A DNA stretch of 64,000 bases from Kineosporia mesophila (GCF_021129235.1 NZ_JAJOMA010000025.1:46084-110083), one strand, 5' to 3'; positions 9,341-19,676 are shown, numbered from the stretch's first letter. Translations and numbers: made by a program. The notes: generated from the sequence alone by a model not told the origin.

Positions 9341-9986
9341 GAAGATCGGCCTGACCGGCACCAGCCCCGCGATGATCAAGGCGGCTGAGGATCTGGTCGA
9401 CCGGATCCAGCAGATCGTCTGGGACATCGAGTACGACGATGACGGGAAAGACCCGGTCACGTCCCGGGTGTTGCTCATGCGGGAACATCTGCGCAGGTCG
9501 GCGGTCTGGTGCACGACGATCGAGTCGCACCTGCCCGAGGGCCGGGTCCACCGGCAGTGGTACTTCAGAGACCTCGCGCAGCTCGTCGCGCCGGGGATCC
9601 GGGCGGAACAGGCCACGTTGGACCGGTTCCGGGCGCACTGGGCCGGGCGGATCAGCGGAGTGCACACGATCAACTCGATCTACCAGGCGTTGCATTGGTC
9701 TGCGCTCTCGGCATCCGGCGATCCTCGCTACGACAATGTGGCGCATCAGCTCGGCCCGGATGCCGACCCTTATGAACCCCTCCTGCGTTTCTTCGAGCGC
9801 GGGGGGGCCTACAGCCTGGCCGGTGGTGGTGAGATCGACATCGACTTCTACACCGGATTCCGGCCCGGCCAGACCCAGGACGTTCTCGCCCACGAACCCC
9901 TGCACGACCTCTCCCAGGAGAATCTCGACCGCATCGACGGCTTTCGCTGGGTCGCGCCCGGGCCCTCGCAGCCGCTGCTGTCCTGA
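9330..9986 (+). CDS. hypothetical protein coupled to the preceding coiled-coil gene
   Basis: A 218-residue protein of unknown family. It begins at ATG 9330, 11 bp inside the upstream gene, so the pair is very likely cotranscribed and coupled. The composition is acidic and mixed alpha/beta, without signal peptide, membrane segments or familiar motifs. Noted segments are RVHRQWYFRDLAQLVAPGI and an aspartate-rich IDIDFYTGF near the C-terminus. If the upstream gene is a toxin, this acidic overlapping partner would be the natural immunity-protein candidate. It could equally be a structural partner. There is no direct functional evidence in the sequence. Confidence 0.6.
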   Translation: MFDEKIGLTGTSPAMIKAAEDLVDRIQQIVWDIEYDDDGKDPVTSRVLLMREHLRRSAVWCTTIESHLPEGRVHRQWYFRDLAQLVAPGIRAEQATLDRFRAHWAGRISGVHTINSIYQALHWSALSASGDPRYDNVAHQLGPDADPYEPLLRFFERGGAYSLAGGGEIDIDFYTGFRPGQTQDVLAHEPLHDLSQENLDRIDGFRWVAPGPSQPLLS

Positions 9987-10039
9987 GGGGTTCGCCGGCT
10001 CGCGAAACACAGCGACCCATGACCGAAACGGCCCGTTCG

Positions 10040-10068
10040 TTGACGATGTCGGCACCCGGTGATGGGAT
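10040..10068 (+). promoter_or_regulatory. possible eutBC promoter
   Basis: TTGACG at 10040-10045 and TGGGAT at 10063-10068 are separated by 17 bp, 29 bp before the eutB start. The -35 element is good and the -10 is weak (3 of 6 matches to TATAAT). Confidence 0.3.
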
Positions 10069-10096
10069 GCGGTAAACAGACGGATGAGGGCGTGCC

Positions 10097-11512
10097 ATGA
10101 GCGTTTACACGCAGACGAGCAGGGGCACGACGTACCGGTTCGACGGGCTGGTCGAGCTGATGGCGAAGGCCACGCCGGCGCGCTCGGGTGACGAGCTGGC
10201 CGGATGCGCCGCCGGCAGCGATGCCGAGCGGGTGGCAGCGCAACTGGCGCTGGCAGACGTCCCCCTTTCGCAGTTTCTCGAAGAGCCGCTGGTGCCGTAC
10301 GAGACGGACGAGGTCACGCGGCTCATTCTCGACACGCACGACGCGGTGGCGTTCGAGCCGGTGAGGTCGCTGACGGTGGGAGCGTTCCGGGACTGGCTGC
10401 TGGAGCTGGCGCCGCGTCCTGAAGCGGGTTCGGTGATGGGCGCGCTCGCCCCCGGGCTGACCCCGGAGATGGTCGCGGCCGTCAGCAAGCTCATGCGGAA
10501 CCAGGACCTGATCGCGGTGGCGAAGGCGACCCGGGTGACCACGGCGTTCCGGTCGACCGTGGGGCTGCCGGGCCGGCTCGCCACCCGGTTGCAACCCAAC
10601 CATCCCACCGACGACCTGCGGGGCATTGCCGCCGCGACCCTCGACGGGCTGCTGCTGGGGTGTGGTGACGCGGTGATCGGCGTGAATCCGGCGGGGGACT
10701 CGCCGCAGACCTGCGCCGATCTGCTGCACCTGCTCGACGGGATCCGCTCGGAGTACGAAATTCCCACGCAGACCTGCGTTCTCACGCACGTGACGACCAC
10801 CATCGGGTTGATCGAGGCGGGGGTGCCGGTCGACCTGGTGTTCCAGTCGGTGGCGGGTACGCAGGCGGCGAACGAGGGGTTCGGGGTCTCGCTGTCGATG
10901 CTGAAGGAGGGCTACGAGGCGGGGTTGTCGCTGGGGCGGGGGACGGTCGGCAAGAACGTCATGTACATGGAGACCGGGCAGGGCTCGGCGCTGTCGGCAG
11001 ACGCCCACCGGGGTGTGGGGGACCGGCCCGTGGATCAGCAGACCCTTGAGGCCAGGGCCTACGCGGTGTGCCGGGAGTACAAGCCGCTGCTTGTCAACAC
11101 CGTGGTCGGTTTCATCGGCCCGGAATATCTGTACGACGGCAAGCAGATCATCCGGGCCGGGCTGGAAGACCACTTCTGCGGCAAGCTGCTCGGCCTGCCG
11201 ATGGGCGTCGACGTCTGCTACACCAACCACGCCGAGGCCGACCAGGACGACATGGACACCCTGCTGACCCTGCTCGGCGTCGCCGGTTGCTCGTTCGTCA
11301 TCGCGGTCCCCGGGGCCGACGACGTGATGCTCGGCTACCAGAGCACGTCGTTCCACGACGCGCTCTACACCCGGCAGGCACTCGGGATGCGTCCCGCGCC
11401 GGAGTTCGAGGCCTGGTTGCGGAAGATGCAGATGATGGACGACGACGGGCGGGTGCTGCCGGTCGAGGCGTCGTCCTCCGCTCTGCGGGCCCTGACGGGA
11501 GTGTCGCGGTGA
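10097..11512 (+). CDS. eutB: ethanolamine ammonia-lyase large subunit EutB
   Basis: EutB is the catalytic TIM-barrel subunit of adenosylcobalamin-dependent ethanolamine ammonia-lyase, which converts ethanolamine to acetaldehyde and ammonia. The 471-residue product is the usual length and matches along its length, for example FRDWLL early, the PTQTCVLTHVTTT and VFQSVAGTQAANEGFG blocks of the active-site barrel, and MYMETGQGSALSADAHRG. The gene overlaps eutC by 4 bp. There is no reactivase eutA, aldehyde dehydrogenase, transporter or microcompartment shell gene beside it, so this is the minimal cytosolic type of ethanolamine utilisation as a nitrogen or carbon source. Cobalamin supply must come from elsewhere. 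Confidence 0.95.
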   Translation: MSVYTQTSRGTTYRFDGLVELMAKATPARSGDELAGCAAGSDAERVAAQLALADVPLSQFLEEPLVPYETDEVTRLILDTHDAVAFEPVRSLTVGAFRDWLLELAPRPEAGSVMGALAPGLTPEMVAAVSKLMRNQDLIAVAKATRVTTAFRSTVGLPGRLATRLQPNHPTDDLRGIAAATLDGLLLGCGDAVIGVNPAGDSPQTCADLLHLLDGIRSEYEIPTQTCVLTHVTTTIGLIEAGVPVDLVFQSVAGTQAANEGFGVSLSMLKEGYEAGLSLGRGTVGKNVMYMETGQGSALSADAHRGVGDRPVDQQTLEARAYAVCREYKPLLVNTVVGFIGPEYLYDGKQIIRAGLEDHFCGKLLGLPMGVDVCYTNHAEADQDDMDTLLTLLGVAGCSFVIAVPGADDVMLGYQSTSFHDALYTRQALGMRPAPEFEAWLRKMQMMDDDGRVLPVEASSSALRALTGVSR

Positions 11513-12345
11513 CGGACTTCTGGGACGAGCTGCGCGCGACCACCCAGGCCCGGATCGGGCTCGGCCGCGCCGGTGACGGCATGCCGACCTCGCGGGTGCT
11601 GGAGTTCCGGCTGGCCCATGCGGTGGCGCGGGATGCGGTGCACGATCCGCTGGACGTGGACGCACTGGTGGGTGAGTTGGTGCGTTCGGGCGTCTGTGCG
11701 GGAATTGAGGACGACGCTGGCACCGGCGCGGTCAGAGCGCCGGTGATCGAGGGGGAGCCCGGGAGGGCTCGGCTCGGTGCTCCGGTCGTGGTGACGAGCC
11801 GGGCGGCGAACCGTGCGGAGTACCTCCGGCGGCCCGACCGGGGCCGGCTGCCCCGGGATCTCGCGGGTCTGCCCGCGACCGGTGCGGACGTCGGATTCGT
11901 CCTGGCGGACGGTCTTTCCGCCCGGGCCCTGCAGACCCACGGCCCGGCTCTGCTCAAGGCGCTGGTCGAGGCCCTGCCCGCGACCTTCACCCTGGCCCCG
12001 CCGGTGATCGCCACCCAGGCCCGGGTCGGCCTGGGAGATCACATCGGCGCGGCCCTCGGTGTGAAGACGGTGCTCGTGCTCATCGGTGAACGTCCCGGCC
12101 TGTCGGTGGCGGACAGCCTGGGCGTCTACCTGACCCACCACCCGGAACCGGGCCGCCCGGACTCCGACCGTAACTGTGTCTCGAACATCCACAGCCCGGG
12201 CGGTCTGCCGTACGAGGCCGCGGCCCGGGTGATCGGTGGCCTGATCGCCGGGGCCCGTCAGCTGGGCCGCTCCGGCGTGGCCCTGAAAGACACCAGCCGC
12301 GAGGCCGCGATCGCCGCGTCCACCCCGGACGTCGCCCTGCCGTAG
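11509..12345 (+). CDS. eutC: ethanolamine ammonia-lyase small subunit EutC
   Basis: EutC is the small subunit that, with EutB, binds adenosylcobalamin in ethanolamine ammonia-lyase. The 278-residue protein shows family blocks: ARIGLGRAGDGMPTSRVLEFRLAHAVARDAVH near the start, GADVGFVLADGLSARA in the middle and ERPGLSVADSLGVYLTHHPEPGRPDSDRNCVSNI in the Rossmann-like cobalamin domain. The GTG start overlaps the eutB stop (GTGA), so the subunits are coupled for equal synthesis. A short variable linker around residues 65-100 is Gly/Ala-rich. There is no further eut gene downstream. The unit is closed by a weak hairpin before the convergent marR genes. Confidence 0.94.
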   Translation: MTDFWDELRATTQARIGLGRAGDGMPTSRVLEFRLAHAVARDAVHDPLDVDALVGELVRSGVCAGIEDDAGTGAVRAPVIEGEPGRARLGAPVVVTSRAANRAEYLRRPDRGRLPRDLAGLPATGADVGFVLADGLSARALQTHGPALLKALVEALPATFTLAPPVIATQARVGLGDHIGAALGVKTVLVLIGERPGLSVADSLGVYLTHHPEPGRPDSDRNCVSNIHSPGGLPYEAAARVIGGLIAGARQLGRSGVALKDTSREAAIAASTPDVALP

Positions 12346-12353
12346 GCGCCTGT

Positions 12354-12391
12354 CGCCTGAAGGTCGGCACCTTCCGGTTCGTCGTCAGGCG
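12354..12391 (+). terminator. possible terminator between eutC and convergent marR
   Basis: Two overlapping hairpins lie between the convergent genes: CGCCTGA/TCAGGCG (12354-12360 and 12385-12391) and GAAGGT/CGGC/ACCTTC (12359-12374). There is no T-run. Either fold could act on both strands. Confidence 0.4.
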
Positions 12392-12431
12392 ATCCCCCGC
12401 CTCCGGCCGGGAGGTGCCCCCACTTCCCTGG

Positions 12432-12854
12432 TCACCCGAGCGCGGCGTCCGCCCGCTCGGTGACCTTGAGCAGAACGCTTGCCGCCGTGGCCTTCTCGGC
12501 CTCGGTGAAACCATCGAACAGGTAGCTGGTGACGGGCCTGACCTCGTCACTGATCCGGGTCCAGAGTTGCCGCCCGGAGTCGGTGAGGGCGAGCGCGTGC
12601 TTCTCGTCCGTAGCGAGATACCCGGCCTCGATCAGTGTGGTGACGCCGTCGCGGGCCCGTTGCTCGCTGATCCTGAGCCCGCCGGTGACGAAGGCGATCA
12701 GGTCGGGCTGCGGGATCGGGCCGCCGGTGCCGACGGCATTCAGCGGGATCCAGGTCTCGAAGCCGAATCCGGCCGGGGCGAGTTTCCTCTCCAGCAGGGC
12801 GCGGACGGCGTAGTGGGCACGGCCGATGTGCTGACCGGTGAGGGCAGTGCTCAT
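12432..12854 (-). CDS. MarR-like winged-helix regulator, second of a pair
   Basis: A 140-residue cytosolic protein with the size and architecture of a small winged-helix regulator: an N-terminal helix, an HTH around residues 50-90 (LIAFVTGGLRISEQRARDGVTTLIEAGYLATDEKHALALTDSG forms recognition helix and wing), then C-terminal dimerisation helices. The ATG overlaps the stop of the upstream MarR gene by 4 bp, so both are made from one transcript. It is shorter and more divergent than its neighbour, and may act with it as a heteromeric regulator. The target is unknown. The nearest metabolic genes, eutBC, are convergent, so control of them would be in trans. Confidence 0.75.
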   Translation of the reverse strand: MSTALTGQHIGRAHYAVRALLERKLAPAGFGFETWIPLNAVGTGGPIPQPDLIAFVTGGLRISEQRARDGVTTLIEAGYLATDEKHALALTDSGRQLWTRISDEVRPVTSYLFDGFTEAEKATAASVLLKVTERADAALG

Positions 12855-13363
12855 GGTGCTGCTCCTTCGGGTGCCGGGTCGGGGTCGGGGTCTGGGCCGA
12901 GCAGGGTGCTGAGGTCTTCGCGGAACTGTTGGGCGCGAGGGCTTTCCGCGCCACCGAGAGGTTCCAGCAACTGGGCGACGAGCTGCCGGACGACGTCCAC
13001 GGACCTCGCCGTGACCTCGGCCCCCTGAGGGGTGAGGGATAGCCGGACCGCCCGGGTGTCGGCCGGATCGGGCTCCCGCACGATCAGCCCGGTCGCCTCG
13101 AGCCCGCGCGCCAGTTTGGAGACGTAGAGCGGCTCCAGCCCGGTGTGGTCGGCGAGAACGCGCTGGCTGGGCGCACCGCCGTCGGCGCTCAGGGCGGAGA
13201 GCGAGGACAGGGCGACGTACTGGGCGTGGGTCAGGCCGAGTGAGGTCAGGGCCCGGTCGACGGCTACCCGCCAGCGCAGGGAGAGCCGCCAGATCAGGTG
13301 GCCGTGGGGGTGGACGGGTTCCGGGGGCGCCATGAATTCACGGTACATGGCGATAGTAGCCAT
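12851..13363 (-). CDS. MarR family transcriptional regulator
   Basis: A MarR-type dimeric DNA-binding regulator of about 160-170 residues. The winged HTH is clear: LTHAQYVALSSL, then QRVLADHTGLEPLYVSKLARGLEATGLI as the HTH and REPDPADTRAVRLSLTPQG as the wing with its conserved Asp-Arg pair. The start is uncertain: ATG 13363, 13348 and 13333 are all in frame and none has a good Shine-Dalgarno, so a leaderless transcript is possible. A 20-bp imperfect palindrome (13353-13372) spans the first of these codons, which points to autorepression and perhaps to one of the later starts. Its stop overlaps the next marR gene, and it is divergent from dapB. Confidence 0.85.
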   Translation of the reverse strand: MATIAMYREFMAPPEPVHPHGHLIWRLSLRWRVAVDRALTSLGLTHAQYVALSSLSALSADGGAPSQRVLADHTGLEPLYVSKLARGLEATGLIVREPDPADTRAVRLSLTPQGAEVTARSVDVVRQLVAQLLEPLGGAESPRAQQFREDLSTLLGPDPDPDPAPEGAAP

Positions 13364-13372
13364 GGCTAGTAA
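13353..13372 (-). promoter_or_regulatory. putative MarR operator overlapping its own start
   Basis: A 20-bp imperfect palindrome (8 of 10 positions paired) contains the perfect 12-bp palindrome TAGCCATGGCTA. On the minus strand it includes TACTAG and TACTAT, either of which could be a -10 element. Its size and position fit an autoregulatory MarR site. This is inference from symmetry and location. Confidence 0.5.
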
Positions 13373-13411
13373 GCGATGGCGGCGGGCCGGGGTCCGTCGC
13401 GACCGCCGTGA

Positions 13412-15405
<1,994 letters not shown>

Positions 15406-15599
15406 CGGGGGAGGGCCGTGGGGTGGGCAGGGAGCGGGAAAGTTCTACCGGCCAGGACTACGGCCCAGACAGGAGGTGTCACCGGAGAGATACTCGTGGA
15501 ACGAGTCGGTTCCGCGCAGTGGTCCAGGTGCTGGGTGCCGGCGCGGGACGCGCGAAAGGTGGGCCGCGCACGTCCATCATGGCCCGGTGTCGCACTGCC

Positions 15600-15694
15600 C
15601 ACCCGCGGACCGGGCTCAGTCACCCGCGGACCGGGCTCAGTCACCCGCGGACCGGGCTCAGTCACCCGCGGACCGGGCTCAGCCACCCGCGGAC
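15600..15694 (-). repeat. 21-bp tandem repeat carrying repeated stop codons of the GNAT gene
   Basis: Four and a half copies of a 21-bp unit (plus strand CACCCGCGGACCGGGCTCAG plus one base) sit at 15600-15620, 15621-15641, 15642-15662, 15663-15683 and 15684-15694. The array starts inside the last codons of the minus-strand GNAT gene, and each unit repeats its TGA in the same frame. The first three copies are identical and the fourth has one change, so the expansion is recent. It is too short and spacer-free for a CRISPR array. Confidence 0.95.
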
Positions 15695-16233
15695 TCCGCG
15701 ATGTCCGCGCTGTAGCGCGCCTCGGTGACCGTGGCCCCGTCGGCGCCGGCGAACGAGCGGCGGGCGCCGTCGGCGACCATGCCGGCGGAGGCGAAGAAGG
15801 TGGCGCGGGGCTCGTCGGCCTCGGGGACCCAGACCGTCATCGAGGTCAGGCCGTGACCCCGGAGATGGTCGACCGCCGCCGCCAGGAGCCGCGAGCCGTG
15901 CCCCTCGCGCTGGTGCCCGGGATCGACCGCGAGCACGCCCAGGGCGCCGACCCCTTCGGTCGCGTCTTTGTCGTCGCTCGGCGCGACCGCGGCGAAGCCG
16001 ATCACCAGGTCGTCGGAGACGGCCACGAACACGCCGTGTTTCGGGCTCGGCGGCCGCAGCACCGCCTCCCGCCAGACCGGGGTGAGTTCTTCGGGGTTGA
16101 GCGCGGCCAGGGCCGGCGCGGGCAGCAGACTCGCGTACGCCAGCCCCCAGGCGCGGGCCTGGATGGAGCCGATGACGGCGGGATCGCCGCCGTGGGCGGG
16201 CCGGACCAGGACGTTCGATGCCATGTGAGACAT
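15679..16233 (-). CDS. GNAT family N-acetyltransferase
   Basis: A GCN5-type acetyltransferase of about 180 residues that would transfer an acetyl group from acetyl-CoA to an unknown small molecule or protein amine. The fold is seen in order: N-terminal [18 protein letters not shown], the central strand [19 protein letters not shown], then the acetyl-CoA loop in [27 protein letters not shown] (Q/R-x-x-G-x-G/S form), and the C-terminal [11 protein letters not shown]. Start choice: ATG 16233 follows GGTGGA by a few bases; 16236 and 16224 are alternatives. Its last codons are the first unit of a 21-bp tandem repeat. It is divergent from the HAD phosphatase gene. Confidence 0.88.
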   Translation of the reverse strand: MSHMASNVLVRPAHGGDPAVIGSIQARAWGLAYASLLPAPALAALNPEELTPVWREAVLRPPSPKHGVFVAVSDDLVIGFAAVAPSDDKDATEGVGALGVLAVDPGHQREGHGSRLLAAAVDHLRGHGLTSMTVWVPEADEPRATFFASAGMVADGARRSFAGADGATVTEARYSADIAESAGG

Positions 16234-16281
16234 CATTCCACCCGGCACCGACAGTTCTGGGGCGCTGGCTAGTCTGGCTCC

Positions 16282-16953
16282 GTGGCCGACACCGTTTCCC
16301 TGGGCTCGCTGACCGGGCGCACCTTCTCCGCCGTCCTGTTCGACATGGACGGCACGCTGATCGACTCGACCCCCGCCGTGGAGCGTTCCTGGCTGCGCTG
16401 GGCCGACGAGTTCGGCGTCCACCTGACCGGTTTCGGCAGCTGGCACGGCATTCCGGCGGCGCAGATCGTGACCCGGTTCCTGCCCGAGGAACAGTGGGAG
16501 ACCGCCGTCCGGCGGATCGAGGAGATCGAGACCCAGGACGTCGAGGGCATCGTGGTCCTGCCCGGCGCCGCCGGCGCCCTGGCCGCGCTGGCTCCTTCGG
16601 GCCGTTCGGCGATCGCCACCTCCTGCGTGCGCGACCTGGCCCTGGCCCGGATCGGGGTCACCGGCCTGGTCCCGCCGCAGGTACTGGTGACCGCGGACAT
16701 GGTGAAGGTGGGCAAGCCCGATCCAGAGCCCTACCTCCTGGCGGCGCGGCGGCTCGGGGTGGACGCCTCGGACTGCCTGGTGGTGGAGGACGCCCCGGCC
16801 GGCCTGGCCTCCGGCCGGGACGCCGGTGCCGCCCGGCTCGCGCTCGCGACCACGCACCCGGCCGACGCGCTGGAGGCCGAGGCCGTGGTGAAGGACCTCT
16901 CCGCGGTGCGTTTCGTGGTGACCGACGAGGGCGTCCAGGTCGTCCCGGCCTGA
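16282..16953 (+). CDS. HAD superfamily phosphatase (beta-phosphoglucomutase-like subfamily)
   Basis: A 223-residue cytosolic phosphohydrolase. The nucleophile motif DMDGTLIDS has Asp21 and the general acid Asp23. A helical cap follows (about 32-85). Thr/Ser motif II is in AIATSC, Lys145 is in [14 protein letters not shown], and the metal-binding acidic pair is in [12 protein letters not shown] (Glu169, Asp170). The sequence resembles sugar-phosphate and glycerol-phosphate phosphatases of the YfbT/GPP type, but the substrate cannot be assigned. It starts with GTG at 16282, divergent from the GNAT gene and about 50 bp before thyA, so it may be transcribed together with thyA-folA. Confidence 0.88.
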   Translation: MADTVSLGSLTGRTFSAVLFDMDGTLIDSTPAVERSWLRWADEFGVHLTGFGSWHGIPAAQIVTRFLPEEQWETAVRRIEEIETQDVEGIVVLPGAAGALAALAPSGRSAIATSCVRDLALARIGVTGLVPPQVLVTADMVKVGKPDPEPYLLAARRLGVDASDCLVVEDAPAGLASGRDAGAARLALATTHPADALEAEAVVKDLSAVRFVVTDEGVQVVPA

Positions 16954-17003
16954 CCCGGGAAGGCTCACCGGAACTGTCGGTGGGTCCGCGTACGATCCCA
17001 GCC

Positions 17004-17801
17004 ATGAAGTCGACGCAGTACGAAGACCTGCTCAGGCACGTGATGGCCACCGGCGTCACCAAGTCCGACCGGACCGGTACCGGCACGCGCAGCGTCTTCG
17101 GTCACCAGATGCGCTTCCACATGAGCGACGGCTTTCCGCTGATCACCACGAAGAAGGTGCACTTCAAATCGGTGGCGGTCGAGCTGCTCTGGTTCCTGCG
17201 CGGCGACTCGAACATCAGCTGGCTGCACGAGAACGGCGTCACCATCTGGGACGAGTGGGCCTCCCCGGAGGGTGAGCTCGGCCCGGTGTACGGCGTGCAG
17301 TGGCGCTCGTGGCCCAGGCCGCAGGGCGGCCACGTCGACCAGATCGCCGACCTGGTGCAGACCATCCGCACCAACCCCGACTCGCGCCGCATGATCGTGT
17401 CGGCCTGGAACGTCGCCGAGATCGAGAACATGGCGCTGCCGCCGTGTCACCTGCTCTTCCAGTTCTACGTCGCGAACGGCGAGCTGAGCGTGCAGGTCTA
17501 CCAGCGCAGCGCCGACCTGTTCCTCGGCGTGCCGTTCAACATCGCCAGTTACGCCCTGCTGCTGCACCTGGTCGCCCAGCAGACCGGCCTGGTCCCGGGC
17601 GAGCTGATCTGGACCGGCGGCGACTGCCACATCTACGACAACCACGTTGATCAGGTCACCGAACAGCTGGGTCGTGACGTGCGTCCGTTCGCCGAACTGA
17701 AGGTCAGCAAGGCCGCGAGCCTCTTCGAGTACACCTACGCAGACCTCGAGCTGGTCGGGTACGACCCGCACCCGCTGATCCGCGGGAAGGTGGCGGTGTG
17801 A
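17004..17801 (+). CDS. thyA: thymidylate synthase ThyA
   Basis: ThyA methylates dUMP to dTMP with methylenetetrahydrofolate, producing dihydrofolate. The 265-residue product is a complete E. coli-type enzyme: [11 protein letters not shown] near the start, the catalytic cysteine (Cys148) in [33 protein letters not shown] for dUMP binding, and GDCHIYDNH. It starts at ATG 17004 and overlaps folA by 4 bp, so the dihydrofolate it makes is recycled by the coupled reductase. Many actinomycetes use the flavin-dependent ThyX instead or in addition; only ThyA is in this window. Confidence 0.97.
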   Translation: MKSTQYEDLLRHVMATGVTKSDRTGTGTRSVFGHQMRFHMSDGFPLITTKKVHFKSVAVELLWFLRGDSNISWLHENGVTIWDEWASPEGELGPVYGVQWRSWPRPQGGHVDQIADLVQTIRTNPDSRRMIVSAWNVAEIENMALPPCHLLFQFYVANGELSVQVYQRSADLFLGVPFNIASYALLLHLVAQQTGLVPGELIWTGGDCHIYDNHVDQVTEQLGRDVRPFAELKVSKAASLFEYTYADLELVGYDPHPLIRGKVAV

Positions 17802-18280
17802 CGCTCTCGCTGATCTGGGCGCAGGCCCGCGGCGGGGTGATCGGGCGCGACGGCGACATCCCCTGGCACGTCCCGGAAGACCAGGCGAACTTCCGCCGTC
17901 TCACCCGGGGGTGCGCCGTGATCATGGGTCGTGCCACCTGGGACTCCCTGCCCGAACGCTTCCGTCCCCTGCCCGATCGGGTCAACGTGGTGATCACCCG
18001 TGACCCGTCGTGGAAGGCCGACGGCGCGGTCGTGGCCCACACGGCGCGGCAGGCCCGGGAGCTGGCCGGTGACGGTGACGTCTGGGTGATCGGCGGGGGA
18101 GCGGTCTACGCCGAGTACCTGCCGGCCGCCGACCAGCTCGTGGTCACCGAGGTCGACCTGGACCCAGCCGGCGATACATACGCCCCGGAGACCGGTCCCG
18201 GATGGGCGCCGGATGCCGGTGACTGGCTGGAGTCAAGAACGGGCATCCGATATCGGTTCATCACGTACCGTCGCCGGTAA
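17798..18280 (+). CDS. folA: dihydrofolate reductase
   Basis: Reduces dihydrofolate to tetrahydrofolate with NADPH, closing the cycle opened by ThyA. The 160-residue protein is of normal length. Visible motifs are the N-terminal [27 protein letters not shown], with the substrate-protonating acid at Asp28, [10 protein letters not shown] for NADPH binding, [10 protein letters not shown], and [13 protein letters not shown]. The GTG start overlaps the thyA stop (GTGA). The two genes are ended by a long hairpin at 18394. It is the expected trimethoprim target in this organism, and no resistance-type substitutions can be judged from sequence alone. Confidence 0.96.
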   Translation: MTLSLIWAQARGGVIGRDGDIPWHVPEDQANFRRLTRGCAVIMGRATWDSLPERFRPLPDRVNVVITRDPSWKADGAVVAHTARQARELAGDGDVWVIGGGAVYAEYLPAADQLVVTEVDLDPAGDTYAPETGPGWAPDAGDWLESRTGIRYRFITYRRR

Positions 18281-18709
18281 TCAATCACGCAGCGTGGGGG
18301 AGGGAACCGTGTACTACGAATTGCCATGTGACCCGCATCACTTCTCGGCGGTTTCCGTAACATCCCTGCGTGGCAGACCGATGAGCCTGGCGGGTCCCGA
18401 CGCTGCTCGAACCCCCGAGCGAGCCAGCGTCGGGACTCACTGTTTTGCCGCACGCCCCGGGAATATTCACTGTCGGCGCGGTCCGGTCCGGGGTGCCGGA
18501 TTTGCGGTCCGGCCCGGCGGCGCACCTCGCATCCTCCGGTCGTCGCGGAGGGTGGGCAGGAGCACTTACGGTGCGCGGATGGCCGGGGACCGCGGACGGT
18601 GCCCGTCGCTTCCCGCGAACCCGGTGACGCTGGGCGGCTGCTCACCGTGACAGCGAGCCCCCGGGCGGCCGTCATCGAACAGGCCCCCGCGCCCGGTACC
18701 TTTGGCGCC
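18281..18709 (+). other. gap between folA and dapA, no gene supported
   Basis: About 430 bp without a convincing gene on either strand. It holds the folA terminator hairpin (18394-18446). Downstream is a GC-rich stretch with several CCGGTCC/GGTCCGG-type short repeats around 18480-18530 but no clear -35/-10 pair for dapA. A 61-codon minus-strand ORF here lacks a ribosome binding site and family features. Confidence 0.6.
18394..18446 (+). terminator. terminator of thyA-folA
   Basis: Perfect 12-bp arms GTCCCGACGCTG/CAGCGTCGGGAC (18394-18405, 18425-18436) enclose an inner CTCG/CGAG stem. TCACTGTTTT follows a few bases later. This is long and stable enough to be an intrinsic terminator. Confidence 0.75.
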
Positions 18710-19609
18710 ATGCCCGTGGAACCTGTCACCCGTTCGTTCGGTTCTGTCGGCGTGGCCATGGTCACGCCCCTCACCGACACCGGGGAACTCGATCTGGACG
18801 CCGCCCAGCACCTGGCGACGCACCTGATCGACGACGGGTGCGACGCCCTGGTGGTCTCCGGCACCACCGGCGAGTCGCCCACCACGAGCGACGTGGAGAA
18901 GGAGCAGCTCCTGCGGGCGGTCGTGGAGGCGGTGGGGGAGCGCGCGGTGATCATCGCGGGCATCGGCACGAACGACACGGCCCACACCCTCGAGCTGAGC
19001 CGTCAGGCCGCCAAGGCCGGGGCCCACGGCCTGCTGGCCGTGACGCCCTACTACTCCAAGCCCTCGCAGGCCGGCCTGACCGCGCACTTCACCGCGGTCG
19101 CCGACGCGACCGGGCTGCCCGTGATGCTGTACGACATCCCGGGCCGGTCGGGCATCCCGATCCAGACCGAGACCCTCCTGCGGCTGGCCGAGCACCCGCG
19201 CATCGTCGCGGTGAAAGACGCCAAGGACGACCTGTACGCCGGGTCCTGGCTGCTCGACCGGACGGGTCTCGAGGTGTACTCGGGCTCCGATCAGCTGAAC
19301 CTGCCCTGGCTCAGCATCGGCGGCTCCGGCATGATCAGTGTGGTCGGCCATGTCGCGGCCGCGCAGTACCGGCGGATGGTCGAGGCCGTCGACGCAGGTG
19401 ACCTGGTCACCGCGCGACGGATCAACTCCGAGGTACTGCCTGCGGTCCGTGGCGTCATGACCCGCGCACAGGGCGCGGTGATGGCGAAGGCCGCCCTGGA
19501 ACTCATGGGTGTACTGCCCAACAGAACAGTACGACTGCCGCAGACGGCGGCGACGAACGAGGAGGTAGCGCTGCTGCGCAGCGACCTCGAGGAGGCAAAA
19601 CTTCTTTGA
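18710..19609 (+). CDS. dapA: 4-hydroxy-tetrahydrodipicolinate synthase
   Basis: DapA condenses pyruvate with aspartate semialdehyde, the committed step to diaminopimelate and lysine. The 299-residue TIM-barrel protein has GTTGESPTTS (pyruvate carboxylate binding), VTPYYSKP with the proton-relay tyrosine, YDIPGRSG (Tyr141) and the Schiff-base Lys169 in IVAVKDAKDD. I start it at ATG 18710 (MPVEPVTRSFGSVGVAMVTPL), where homologues begin; the frame is open further upstream but that part lacks similarity. It precedes the RNase J gene by about 70 bp, as in other actinomycetes. Confidence 0.95.
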   Translation: MPVEPVTRSFGSVGVAMVTPLTDTGELDLDAAQHLATHLIDDGCDALVVSGTTGESPTTSDVEKEQLLRAVVEAVGERAVIIAGIGTNDTAHTLELSRQAAKAGAHGLLAVTPYYSKPSQAGLTAHFTAVADATGLPVMLYDIPGRSGIPIQTETLLRLAEHPRIVAVKDAKDDLYAGSWLLDRTGLEVYSGSDQLNLPWLSIGGSGMISVVGHVAAAQYRRMVEAVDAGDLVTARRINSEVLPAVRGVMTRAQGAVMAKAALELMGVLPNRTVRLPQTAATNEEVALLRSDLEEAKLL

Positions 19610-19676
19610 ACCTGGCAATTGAGACCGGTGCCTCACAGCAGCGCGCCGGTAATGGCGCCTGCCGCGAGGTGACCGC

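Noticed and set aside
10000..10096. A cobalamin riboswitch before eutB
   Set aside because: The gap is only about 110 bp and shows no B12-box-like sequence, so there is no support for it.
15600..15694. Possible CRISPR array
   Set aside because: Units are 21 bp and directly adjacent with no spacers; no cas gene is near. It is a slippage-type tandem repeat.
18285..18470. A 61-codon minus-strand ORF between folA and dapA
   Set aside because: It runs through the folA terminator hairpin, has no Shine-Dalgarno and no recognisable features.
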